Assembly (NCBI RefSeq): GCF_000711965.1 | Contig: NZ_JONS01000034.1 | Span: 1-35,162, forward strand | Source of the DNA: Actinomyces israelii DSM 43320 | GTDB taxonomy: Bacteria; Actinomycetota; Actinomycetes; Actinomycetales; Actinomycetaceae | Reading direction: 5' to 3' | DNA length: 35,162 nucleotides | Shown: piece after piece, positions 9,158 to 16,894 of the stretch | How the letters are laid out: each line of letters opens with the position of its first letter | How positions within the stretch are numbered: position 1 is the first letter of the stretch | Position numbers and translations under genes: made by a program | Notes under the pieces: generated by a model | The model's database searches: none | Told to the model about the DNA's origin: nothing | The model's input: only the letters and a program-made list of their open reading frames with translations

Positions 9158-10077
9158 GCGAGTCGCCTGATATGGCGGGCATGGCCTGGCTGGACAAGCA
9201 GTCGTGGCGCGACGACGACGCCGGCGACTCCGTCAGCGTGCTGGAGCTGGCCGAGCTGCGGCCGGTCGGGAAGCGCCCCTCACTGCCCGTCTACACCCGC
9301 AGGCTGTGGCAGCGGCGCCATTTCGTCTGGGCGGATGCCCGCGCCAGGGCGCTGGGCTCGCAGCGCGGGACGTTCCTGGGCAACGCGTGGCTCGTGGCCA
9401 AGCCCATGCTGGATGCCTCCGTCTTCTTCGTGGTATTCGGCCTCCTGCTGCAGACGAGCCGGGGAATTGAGAACTTCATCGGCTACCTCATTGTGGGTGT
9501 CACGCTGTTCCCGCCGCTGCAGCGGGCCGTCACCGGGGGCGGCCAGGTGATCGTGAGCGGCAAGAACCTCATCCGCGGCTTCTCCTTCCCCCGGGCGGCC
9601 CTGCCGGTCTCCTACACGATCCGCTGCGCCATTGACATGCTGCCGCCGCTGACCGCGATCCTCATTCTCGTCGTCGCCCTCCCGCCGCACGCCTACCCGA
9701 CCTGGCGGTGGGCCCTCATCCTCCCGATCTTCCTCCTCCAGGTCCTGCTGAGCCTGGGACTGACCTTCGTCACCTCGCGGATCACGACGATGATCCCGGA
9801 CATGCGCAACATCTGGCCCTTCCTCACGCAGTTCTGGTTCTACGGCTCGGGCATCTTCTTCTCCTACGACCGCTTCATCGACCACCCGGCCATCCTGCAG
9901 GCCATGGACTTCAACCCCGGGTACCTCACCATTGCCATGTACCGCGATGCCATCCTCTACCAGAGGGTCCCGGATGCCCGCATGTGGGGGATCCTGACAA
10001 CCTGGGCGGTGGGGCTGAGCGCCATCGGCTACGTGTTCTTCTGGGAGAAGGAGGAGTCCTATGGCGCAGAGCGCTGA
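9154..10077 (+). CDS. ABC-2 type polysaccharide/teichoic-acid export permease (Wzm/TagG-like)
   Basis: A 307-residue permease with about six membrane helices and the ABC-2 layout. An N-terminal cytoplasmic stretch of about 65 residues precedes the family start (ARALGSQRGTFLGNAWLVAKPML). Helices include SVFFVVFGLLL, FIGYLIVGVTLF, ILILVVAL, LILPIFLLQVLLSLGLTFV and a final segment ending in VFFWEKEE. It should pair with the ATPase just downstream, overlapping it by 17 bp, to flip an undecaprenyl-linked glycan across the membrane. The ATG overlaps the preceding glycosyltransferase stop. O-antigen, teichoic-acid-like and capsule exporters share this fold, so the exact cargo stays open. Confidence 0.92.
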   Translation: MSESPDMAGMAWLDKQSWRDDDAGDSVSVLELAELRPVGKRPSLPVYTRRLWQRRHFVWADARARALGSQRGTFLGNAWLVAKPMLDASVFFVVFGLLLQTSRGIENFIGYLIVGVTLFPPLQRAVTGGGQVIVSGKNLIRGFSFPRAALPVSYTIRCAIDMLPPLTAILILVVALPPHAYPTWRWALILPIFLLQVLLSLGLTFVTSRITTMIPDMRNIWPFLTQFWFYGSGIFFSYDRFIDHPAILQAMDFNPGYLTIAMYRDAILYQRVPDARMWGILTTWAVGLSAIGYVFFWEKEESYGAER

Positions 10078-11008
10078 TACCGCGACTGCGTCCACGCCGG
10101 ACGAAGCCGCCCGGCCCGAGGCCCCTGTCTCCCCTGTCACCGTGGTCGCCGAGAACGTGCGGGTCCGCTACCGGGCGCCGTCGACAGACATCGCGGACTT
10201 CCGCGCCGCCCCCCTGGGGCGGAAGATCTTCCTGCGCCTGACCGGCCAGAAGCCGAAGGTGACGGTGGACGCCCTCAAGGGGATCTCCTTCGTGGCCCGC
10301 GCCGGGCAGTCGATCGGGATCCTGGGGCGCAACGGCTCCGGCAAGTCCACTCTCCTGCGGATCATCGCCGGCCTGGAGACGCCGCGCTCCGGCCTCGTCT
10401 CCGCCCGCTCCAACCCCGTGCTCCTGGGCGTCAACGCCGCCCTGGTCCCGGACCTGTCCGGCGAGAGGAACGTGCGCCTGGGCTGTCTGGCCATGGGGCT
10501 GAGCCGTGCGGAGACGGAGGCGGTCCTGCCCGACATCGTCGAGCTGGCGGGAATCGGCAAGAGCATCTACCGGCCGATGAAGACCTACTCCTCGGGCATG
10601 GCCTCCCGTCTGCGCTTCGCGATCGCCGCGGCGTCGAACCCCGACATCCTCCTCATCGACGAGGCCCTGTCCACGGGCGACGCCGCCTTCAAGGAGCGCA
10701 GCGAGAACAAGATGACGCAGCTTCGGCAGAACGCCGGGACCGTCTTCATCGTCAACCACGCGGCCCAGGTCATCGAGGAGATGTGCACGCGCGCACTGTG
10801 GCTCATGGACGGGGTGCTCATCGGCGACGGCCCGGGTCCGGAGATCGCGCACGACTACCGGTGGTGGTCGTGGAACATCGCCAAGAACGAGCCGGAGAAG
10901 GCGGGCAAGATACTCGCCGAGTGCCGGGAGAAGTGGGCTCCGACCCCGCCCCGCATCCAGCGCTCCGACAGCCGCATGCTCCCCATGCGGCACGCGGTGC
11001 AGGGCTGA
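10061..11008 (+). CDS. ABC transporter ATPase for polysaccharide export (Wzt/TagH-like)
   Basis: A 315-residue nucleotide-binding protein. The core reads DALKGISFVARAGQSIGILG and then the Walker A GRNGSGKST. The signature is YSSGMASRLRFAIA, Walker B is ILLIDEALSTGD, and the switch His is in FIVNHAA. The ALSTGD D-loop and the YSSGM signature are characteristic of the Wzt/TagH subfamily. The region after the nucleotide-binding fold is only about 60 residues long, too short for the C-terminal carbohydrate-binding domain found in some Wzt proteins, so export is probably not tied to a terminal-cap check. It overlaps the permease gene by 17 bp and presumably forms a 2+2 complex with it. Confidence 0.93.
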   Translation: MAQSADTATASTPDEAARPEAPVSPVTVVAENVRVRYRAPSTDIADFRAAPLGRKIFLRLTGQKPKVTVDALKGISFVARAGQSIGILGRNGSGKSTLLRIIAGLETPRSGLVSARSNPVLLGVNAALVPDLSGERNVRLGCLAMGLSRAETEAVLPDIVELAGIGKSIYRPMKTYSSGMASRLRFAIAAASNPDILLIDEALSTGDAAFKERSENKMTQLRQNAGTVFIVNHAAQVIEEMCTRALWLMDGVLIGDGPGPEIAHDYRWWSWNIAKNEPEKAGKILAECREKWAPTPPRIQRSDSRMLPMRHAVQG

Positions 11009-11015
11009 GCCCCCA

Positions 11016-11792
11016 ATGGCCAGGCTCACGGTCTACGGCTCCTGCGTGAGCAGGGACGCAGCCAGCGTGCTCGAGGGCCACGCCTGGAGCGTGGAGCGGT
11101 ACATCGCACGGCAGTCCCTCATCAGCGCGGGCACCAGCGCGGACGTCAGCCGCATGGACCTGTCCGGTCTCACCTCGGCGTTCGTCCGGCGGTCCTTCCT
11201 CAGCGACGCAGCCGGCGACCTGGAGGCGCAGCTGGCCGAGGTCGCCAGGCGCACCGACATCCTCCTGTGGGACCTCACCGACGAGCGCCTGGGGGTCATC
11301 GAGACGGCGCCGGGGTGCTTCCTCACCCGTCCCACCGAGGGCATGACCGCCCGCCTTTACGAGTGGGCCGGCGACCGGCTTCTCGAGCTGGGCACCGATG
11401 GGCACCTCCACCAGTGGGAGCGGGCGCTCCCCCGCTTCCGAGCCGTTCTGGAGCGCTGCGGGCTGCTGGAGCGGACGGTCCTGCTCAACGCGCCGTGGGC
11501 ACTGCGGACCGCTGCGGGGGAGCCGACCGTATCGAGCTGGGGCCTGACGGCTCAGGAGGCGAACTGCATGATCGCCGAGTATGTGGAGGAGGTGCGCAAA
11601 GAACTCCCCGTCCCGGTGCTGCGCGTCCCCGACGAGCTGGTTGTCGCGGACACGAGGCATCGTTGGGGGGCCGCCCCATTCCACTACGCCCCGGGTCTCT
11701 ACGAGTGGGTGGCGAATCAGGTAGAGGCTGCGCACAACATCGCAATACCACGCGATGCGCTGGGCTGCCGGGCGTGTCTCGGACAACTCTGA
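11016..11792 (+). CDS. DUF6270-like protein of the polysaccharide operon
   Basis: A 258-residue cytoplasmic-looking protein that starts MARLTVYGSCVSRDA. The YGSCVSRD motif near the N terminus and WGAAPFHYAPGLYEWV near the C terminus match my memory of the DUF6270 family, which is often encoded in surface-glycan clusters. The GSC motif resembles the catalytic start of SGNH-type hydrolases, and together with a late His it would allow an esterase or acyltransferase role; this is inference. It lies 7 bp behind the exporter ATPase. The final 11 codons (after AIPRDA) read into the 76-bp palindrome that starts at 11760, so the native C terminus may have been replaced. Confidence 0.75.
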   Translation: MARLTVYGSCVSRDAASVLEGHAWSVERYIARQSLISAGTSADVSRMDLSGLTSAFVRRSFLSDAAGDLEAQLAEVARRTDILLWDLTDERLGVIETAPGCFLTRPTEGMTARLYEWAGDRLLELGTDGHLHQWERALPRFRAVLERCGLLERTVLLNAPWALRTAAGEPTVSSWGLTAQEANCMIAEYVEEVRKELPVPVLRVPDELVVADTRHRWGAAPFHYAPGLYEWVANQVEAAHNIAIPRDALGCRACLGQL

Positions 11793-11835
11793 AAGACCGC
11801 TTTCAGGGCTGTCCGAGACACGCCCGGCAGCCCAG
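11760..11835. repeat. 76-bp palindrome, MITE-like, with IS3-type terminal sequence
   Basis: Two perfect 26-bp arms (11760-11785 and 11810-11835) enclose a second 7-bp stem (CTGAAAG / CTTTCAG) with a 4-nt loop. Its core TGTCCGAGACACGCC matches 13 of 15 bases of the terminal repeat TGTCCGAAAAACGCC carried by IS3-family copies further along. I read it as a collapsed mini-element, both ends left and the inside lost. It could also act as a bidirectional terminator. It lies at the junction of the DUF6270-like gene and a bacteriocin exporter that lacks its normal start. Confidence 0.65.
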
Positions 11836-12762
11836 ACGCAGCAGTCGGAGACCGAGCGCGGCCTCACGTGCTTGGCGATGGTCTTGGAGTACTGGGGCTG
11901 TGCAACGACTCTCAGGGAGTTGCGCAACGAGCTCACACCGGGCCGTGACGGACTCACGGCGTTGACTATCGTGCGAGCGGCCCGTCGGCGAGGCCTGGAC
12001 GTAGCGGGCGAGTCGGCCGCTCCTTTCGCGCTTGTGTCATACTCGCATCCTGTCATTCTCCACTGGGAGGAGTCGCATTTCGTTGTCCTGGAAAGATGGG
12101 ACGGCCGGAGCGGGATGGTGGTTGACCCCGCGTGGGGCCGACGGCGCATCACGGCTGAGGACCTTGACTCGTCCTTCAACGGTTTGGTCCTCAACATCCG
12201 GGGGCGTCGACGGCGTCGACGATTCCCTGGTTTGGGGACTGTCCGCGGCCTGCGGTCTCTGCGGCACCTGGCCGATGGTCTTGCCTGGGAGATGGCCCGC
12301 GTCATTGTGTACATGGGCCTTCTCCAGCTCGCGCCGCTGCTCAGCGCGGCATTGGTGAAGACGAGTATGGACGTGGTCACCGTGCAGCGCGAGATGCCCT
12401 CCATGGCCGTGCTGTGGAGCGCCGCGATCGCGTTCTGTCTGTCTTTCGTCATGATTTCGGCGGCGAGAGCACTGCTCATGGCACGGTTGTCGGCGCAACT
12501 CGACTACCGGCTGTCAGACGTCTTCATCTCCCGACTCATGCGCCTGCCGCTCTCTTACTTCCACAGCCGGCACGCGGGCGATGTCATGTTTCGACTGGGC
12601 AGCCTGGAGAAGATTCGGGCCATGCTGTCCTCCACGATGGTCAAGGTCGTCTTTGATGTCATTTCGCTGGTCGTGTACTGTGCGTTGGTCGTCGTCAGTC
12701 CCTCGATCGGAACTACCCTCCTGGTGACCATCGCGGTTTACGTCGCGCTGATATTCTTGATG
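11836..12762 (+). pseudogene. Peptidase-containing ABC exporter (C39 bacteriocin exporter), truncated, catalytic Cys lost
   Basis: The frame reads TQQSETERGLTCLAMVLEYW, then LTALTIVRAARRRGLDV, HWEESHFVVL and VVDPAWGRRRI. This is the C39 leader-peptidase domain of bacteriocin and lantibiotic exporters, with the His (codon 12075-12077) and Asp (12124-12126) of the triad in place. Where the family has ECG, this has ERG: codon 11857-11859 is CGC instead of TGC, one transition that removes the catalytic Cys. The first ABC membrane helices follow (MARVIVYMGLLQLAPLLSAAL, MAVLWSAAIAFCLSFVMISA, LPLSYFHSRHAGDVMFRL). The frame is cut at 12763 by a mini-element, so later helices and the ATPase are missing. 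The N terminus was also lost to the 11760 palindrome. No precursor peptide is visible nearby. Confidence 0.85.
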
Positions 12763-12834
12763 TGGAGTGCTGGGTGTTTTTCGGACACTGGGAGAACAAA
12801 ATCTCCCAGTGTCCGAAAAACGCCACTCACCCCA
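12763..12834. mobile_element. 72-bp internally deleted IS3-type mini-element
   Basis: Arms 12776-12795 and 12802-12821 are a perfect 20-bp inverted repeat with a 6-nt loop (ACAAAA). The left outer end reads TGGAGTGCTGGGTGTTTTTC, like the right end of the IS3 copy at 14768. The right outer end (reverse complement TGGGGTGAGTGGCGTTTTTC) matches the other end of that IS. The inner GATTTTGTT also matches the IS interior. So it is two ends of one IS joined after loss of the transposase. It separates the truncated exporter from an IS630 remnant. No clear target duplication is visible. Confidence 0.75.
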
Positions 12835-13130
12835 AACGACGGCTATCTTGGTGTTGTCTGTTTCGCGTGCCAGGCGGCTCATGGCCAGGATGATCTGCTC
12901 GGTGTTCTAGCTGCCCTCGATGGGGTAGATGCGCATCTTCTTGGTGGTCAGGCTCAGGGCACCGAAGAAGGGGGTGTCAGACCGCCGGCATGTCTTGGCG
13001 GTCTGCCCTTGCCGGCCATCGGCCACGGCCTCTTTGATCTGCGCGCCGGCATGGGCCTTGGCCTGCCGGCGTCGCCACGTGCGCTCACGCATCTCGAAGA
13101 GCTGGCAGAACCCCAGGAGTGGAGACACTC
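12835..13130 (-). pseudogene. IS630-type transposase remnant
   Basis: On the minus strand the sequence reads FFGALSLTTKKMRIYPIEGS, then a stop, then TEQIILAMSRLARETDNTKI and AVVWGEW. This matches the middle of the IS630 transposase encoded at 19349-20416 (FFGALSLTTKKMRIYPIEGN, AEQITLMMDRLARETDEGKK). It is broken by an in-frame stop, and the second catalytic Asp region (LDNARFHH) is missing because the 72-bp mini-element cuts it. Sequence before it (WRRRQAKAHAGAQIKEAVAD) is poorly conserved. It cannot encode an active enzyme. Confidence 0.8.
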
Positions 13131-13133
13131 TCC

Positions 13134-13440
13134 TCAACGCGGATCACCCAGCAGGTCCTCGAAGGGCTCTGCCGGCCCTCCGCCCATCTTCTTCCACACC
13201 CGGGCTTTCAGATGCGCCTGGCCTAACGCTTGGAGCCGGCTCGGCGACCTCGGCCCCCGAACTGTTCCTCCCTGGTAGATGGTCCGGACCTTCCAGTCGC
13301 CAGCACGGTCTTGCCCGCCTTGAGGAAGTCCGCCCTCCACCGTCCGATGGACTGCTCGCTGATCTTCTCCTTGCACGCCGCTTCAGCCATCGAGACCTCC
13401 CCAGCCAGCACGCCCAGCACGATCAGGATCTTCTTCCCCC
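13134..13440 (-). pseudogene. IS3-family OrfA (helix-turn-helix) remnant
   Basis: The minus strand reads LGVLAGEVSMAEAACKEKIS and then EQSIGRWRADFLKAGKTVLA followed by TGRSGPSTREEQF, the DNA-binding start of many actinobacterial IS3-type OrfA proteins. In another frame it continues GQAHLKARVWKKMGGGP, the conserved end of the same protein. One frameshift lies near 13250 and no OrfB follows. This is a different IS3 subgroup from the copy at 14768. Confidence 0.7.
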
Positions 13441-13636
13441 ACCGAGATCGATGGTGGTCAGCCCACGCCCGATCCTCCTTCAGGACCTACACAACCGTCC
13501 CGCCACCAACTCTGACACGCAACATGCCTACCACCGGAACCAACGAGACAATCAACCCAACGAGCATGCGGGTGTAGCCTATCTTGTAGCGTTCTCTCCA
13601 ACGCTTCAACAGTTCTATCCCTAAGGAAAGACCCTC

Positions 13637-14497
13637 ATGTCCCACCGTTCATTATTGCGTGCGCGTGCATGTGCTGCGTTCGCTGCTGTACTCGTCGCAT
13701 TTCCCGTCAGTGGCTGTAGTGATGGCGACCATACTGTTCAGGTGCAGCCGCCGTTCTCTTCGTCGCAGCTTGATGATGCGAACTATCAAGATGTCGTCGC
13801 CCAGTTCCAGGAGGCTGGGTTCACCAACGTGACCACCGAGCCGATACCGGACCTGATCATCGGTTGGCTGACCGCCGATGGCGAAGTTGAAGAGATCTCA
13901 ATTGCCGGCGATACCGAATTCGAAAGTGGCGAGCATTTCGATCCCGCTGTGGCTGTGATCGTGCGCTACCACACTTTCCCCGAAGACGAGTCGCCGTCAC
14001 CCGCACCTGAACAGTCTGCCACGAGGGCGCCCTCCGGTGAAACCACAACGCAGGCAGCGGCGACTCCATCCAAAGCCGCCGAGACGAGTCCTTCAACACC
14101 AACCGCACCAGCCACCCTGACGGTGGAGAACAACGCTGATCTGGCAGCACTGCTTACCTTGAAAGATCCGTTCGACCCCTCGGTCGCTGCCTTCGCCGCC
14201 ACTTACCAGGGCCAGATCATCGAGTTTGACGGCTGCGTGGTCGGCGTTGCACCGCACGGATCCTACAAGACCCGCTTCGACTACCTACTTTCGGCGGGCG
14301 ACTACGATCCGGACAGCGCACTAGGTCCGGCATTCCAGCTATCCGACATCAATTACCATGACTTTCACTTTCCGCCCGAGAACGCTCCGAGCAATGTACC
14401 CGTCGGAACGAACCTGCACATTATCGCTAAGGTTGGAGAATATGACCCAGTATCAGGTAACTTCCAGCTAAAGCCAGTAGCGACGACTGTCAGATGA
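13637..14497 (+). CDS. Lipoprotein with DUF4839-like C-terminal domain
   Basis: A 286-residue predicted lipoprotein. A basic start and hydrophobic stretch lead to the lipobox VSGC (Cys27). Residues about 35-115 (DANYQDVVAQFQEAGFTNVT, DLIIGWLTADGEVEEISI) look like a PASTA-like or related small extracellular domain that often accompanies DUF4839. A Ser/Thr/Pro/Ala linker follows (about 117-157). The last 125 residues (ATYQGQIIEFDGCVVGVAPH, TRFDYLLSAGDYDPDSALGP, VGTNLHIIAKVGEYD) fit the DUF4839 pattern, possibly an OB-like fold. An AAGGAAAG ribosome binding site supports the ATG. GC content is visibly lower than in the neighbouring operons and it sits alone between IS remnants, so it is a likely transferred passenger. 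Function unknown. Confidence 0.82.
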   Translation: MSHRSLLRARACAAFAAVLVAFPVSGCSDGDHTVQVQPPFSSSQLDDANYQDVVAQFQEAGFTNVTTEPIPDLIIGWLTADGEVEEISIAGDTEFESGEHFDPAVAVIVRYHTFPEDESPSPAPEQSATRAPSGETTTQAAATPSKAAETSPSTPTAPATLTVENNADLAALLTLKDPFDPSVAAFAATYQGQIIEFDGCVVGVAPHGSYKTRFDYLLSAGDYDPDSALGPAFQLSDINYHDFHFPPENAPSNVPVGTNLHIIAKVGEYDPVSGNFQLKPVATTVR

Positions 14498-14767
14498 ATG
14501 ATGCGTAGACTTCTGCTACCATTTTCCAAATTAGGGGCATTCCGGTGTACGAAAATCCACTCATTGTAAAAGCTCAACTTGATTTGAGCACATTAAGAAC
14601 GTTAGTATAAAATCGAGAGAGATTTTAAGTTTGGCGAAGCGAAATGGACACAACTGGTGAGACAATATCGATTTAACGAGAGTTATAGCGCCTCCAATTT
14701 TGGTATGTATTAAACTGCTCGCTGTCGCTGGCTGGGACTGCACGACAGCCTTTCGGCATACTGGCAG
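14498..14767. other. AT-richer spacer between the lipoprotein gene and IS3 copy
   Basis: This stretch has much lower GC than the rest of the window and no supported gene. A minus-strand open frame at 14561-14812 lacks recognisable features. The composition matches the preceding lipoprotein gene and suggests both arrived together from another source. Confidence 0.5.
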
Positions 14768-16047
14768 TGGAGTGCTGAATGTTATTCGGACTGTGCTTGT
14801 TTTGTGGGTCATGCTGCGATTTCGCAGCTCAGTAGCTCGCGCTCCTACTTCGTTCGGAGTGCGATAACTGAGCCCCGAGTGAAGCCGCTTGTGATTGTTA
14901 TGTCAGCTCTATCCAGGACGTGACATCCTTGATGGCATGTTCTCGCGTGGGATACACCATGGGGGGTGTACTCGTTCGTTCCCCGGTGTGGGGTTGAATG
15001 ACTCGGCCCAGGCATTGTCCCAACACACACCGGTCCGGCCCACCGAAGCGCGGATACCATACTTGCGTAGATGTTCGGAGAATTGATCCGACGTATACTG
15101 TGGTCCGCGGTCTGAATGAAAGATCGCCGCCACCTGGAGTGTGGGGGCGGTTGCGCACGGCCATGTTGATCGCGTCGCACACCGGACTGGTGCTCATATG
15201 GCGGGCGATGCAATAGCCCACCACTTTCTTCGTGCAATAGTCCAGGACGGTTGTCGGGTAGACGAACCCCGGCCCAGGTGCGGATATAGGTGATGTCGCC
15301 CACCCGCTTCACGCCAGGGGCAGCGGGTGCTGAAGTCGCGCCCCACCAGGTCCGGTCGGGTGCCGGCGTCGCCGGCGGGCACAGTGGCGCGGACTTTTGG
15401 CGTGGCTGGGCGGCAACGAGGCCCAGGTACCGCATGATTGATCGGACCGTGCCCGGGGCAGACGATCGTGCCCTTTCCGACTCAAAATGGCGGCAATTCT
15501 CCGATAACCGCACCAGCCGTCTTGGTTCATCGAACTCGGCCTTAATGAGCACGCCAAGCTCTTTTCTCCTTGATTCCGACTGTGAGTCCCCTCGGTCACG
15601 CCATGAGTAGTAGCCGGACTTCGATACGCCTACCCACCGGCACATCGAAGCAATCGGATATCTGCCTTCTTCGCGATTGATAAGCTCGTACCGCTGACTC
15701 ACCGCCGTTCCTTCGCGAAAAAGGCCGCTGCTTTTTAGGAACTCGCATCCCTGACGCAGCCCGCGCACCTCGTTCCCCAGTCTCGCGATCTCAGCTGATT
15801 CTAAAACAGCCCTGCTGTCTTCCTCAGTGGCATGTTCCCACCTATACTTGCCGATCCAGTTGCGCACTGTTTACGGCACCAAATCATAAGACGACGCCAC
15901 CTCTGCCACCCACCAACCCTTCTCCATGACCTCGAGCACAACCTGCTCCTAGCAGCTCACCAGAATACTTCACCCTAGACATGACTCCATCCCATCGGAT
16001 CAAAGGACAACAAAATCCCCCAGTGTCCGAAAACGCCACTCACTCCG
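14768..16047 (-). mobile_element. IS3-family insertion sequence (degenerate copy)
   Basis: About 1.28 kb bounded by imperfect inverted repeats: GGAGTGCTGAATGTTATTCG at 14769 and, on the other strand at 16046, GGAGTGAGTGGCGTTTTCGG. Inside is a minus-strand OrfA/OrfB transposase with several frameshifts and stops. The ends match those of the 72-bp mini-element at 12763 and the remnant ending at 20823. No target-site duplication could be identified by eye. Confidence 0.85.
14870..15982 (-). pseudogene. IS3-family transposase OrfA+OrfB, broken by frameshifts and a stop
   Basis: OrfA begins MSRVKYSGEL at 15982, shifts frame, then reads QVVLEVMEKGWWVAEVASSY, a TAA stop, TVRNWIGKYRWEHATEEDS and EIARLGNEVRGLRQGCEFLK. 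OrfB follows: YELINREEGRYPIASMCRWV, SKSGYYSWRD, then the integrase core in at least three frames: GDITYIRTWAGV (first Asp), FHSDRGPQYTSDQF (second Asp) and CWDNAWAESF (Glu). The catalytic residues are all still present, but reading frame changes near 15230 and 15130 prevent a single product. Decay is therefore fairly recent. Mobilisation in trans by an intact relative would still be possible if the ends are recognised. Confidence 0.87.
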
Positions 16048-16078
16048 AGTCGGATGGATATGGCATGGCGGGCAGCGC

Positions 16079-16205
16079 TCAGGCGAGGGCGGTGGAGGGG
16101 ATGTTCCAGGCGCGGCCGGCGCGGCGGGCGGCCAGGGTGCTAGCGGCGATGCGCTGGCGCACGCCCCGGGAGTGATGCCCAGGCGCTGGGCGGCCTGGGC
16201 GACGC
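16079..16205 (-). pseudogene. Detached excisionase-like helix-turn-helix domain
   Basis: Minus-strand sequence reads LSVAQAAQRLGITPG, then after a one-base shift VRQRIAASTLAARRAGRAWN and IPSTALA followed by a stop. This is the compact MerR/excisionase HTH pattern (xxAAxxLGITxxRVRQRIxxxxLxARRxGRxWxIPxxAL). It is separated from the upstream small gene by one TGA and then a frameshift near 16168, so it is not translated as one protein. Confidence 0.6.
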
Positions 16206-16526
16206 TCAGGTGAGGCGGCCGAGGTCAGCTTCGACGTTGATGTGGTAGCGGGCGTCGAACAAGGCGGTGGGCAGGGCGTCGATGCCGTGGACGCGGCCCA
16301 GGGCGCTGACGATGGCCAGGGCGGTGGCGATCGCCTGGCGCAGGTCCTCGGCGGGGAAGGTGATGATGGCGTACCAGATGTCGTCGTGCCATGCCTCCTG
16401 GCCGACGCTGGGATGGTAGGGGGCCAGGGCATTCATGAGGCGCTCAATGACGTCGTCAAGGTCGGTGTCGGCCGGATCGGGGTCGGGAATGAAGTAAACA
16501 GTGGCGTTATAGTCAATGGTGGGCAC
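16206..16526 (-). pseudogene. Small protein of unknown function, N-terminal part of a split HTH protein
   Basis: The GTG at 16526 has an AAAAGG ribosome binding site and opens a 106-codon frame: VPTIDYNATVYFIPDPDPAD, then DDVIERLMNALAPYHPSVGQ, then ITFPAEDLRQAIATALAIVS. This alternating pattern resembles N-terminal domains that precede excisionase-like helix-turn-helix domains in actinobacteria. Here a TGA follows LGRLT, and directly after it the sequence LSVAQAAQRLGITPG starts such an HTH. So the original protein was probably about 150 residues. It may still be made as a short product. Role unknown; DNA binding would have come from the lost part. Confidence 0.5.
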
Positions 16527-16894
16527 GGCAAGGCCTTTTCTCACTCGCATTGCGTACAGCAGCACCGTAGCAACTGGTTTGCGTATCGCAACCTTGGGGG
16601 TGCGGGCGGGAGGTCCCGCGCCCCGAACAGGGGGCCGTCCCGGCGCACGGCCGATGAGTAGTCATCCAGTGATTGCAGGATGATGTGGTGCCAGAGTGCG
16701 TCGGGCCCGTCGCCCAGCGCTAGGAGGCTTGCGCATGGGTCGGTCTGTGGGCAGGACGCCGGCCGCCGGCGCGCCAGTTGGCAACTCCCAGTCCCGAGAG
16801 CAGCATCTCGGAGCCGCCCGCACGGTCCAGGTGGTCCGCGCTCCGGCTAATGTCGGTCCTATTGCCTATTAGTGTCCACGCTCCAGGAGCTGCG
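16527..16894. other. Region upstream of the glycohydrolase/kinase fusion, with a possible gene remnant
   Basis: On the minus strand, 16547-16735 reads ALGDGPDALWHHIILQSLDD and then YSSAVRRDGPLFGARDLPPA, a plausible coding tail without a start, in front of the small split gene. I do not recognise the family. On the plus strand, the 40 bp before 16895 should hold the promoter of the fusion gene; CTATTGCCTATTAGTG contains possible TATTAG-like -10 boxes, and CAGGAG is the ribosome binding site. Confidence 0.35.

Noticed and set aside
10818..12479. 553-codon minus-strand frame through the DUF6270-like gene and exporter
   Set aside because: It crosses the palindrome and two unrelated plus-strand coding regions, and its product has no recognisable domain.
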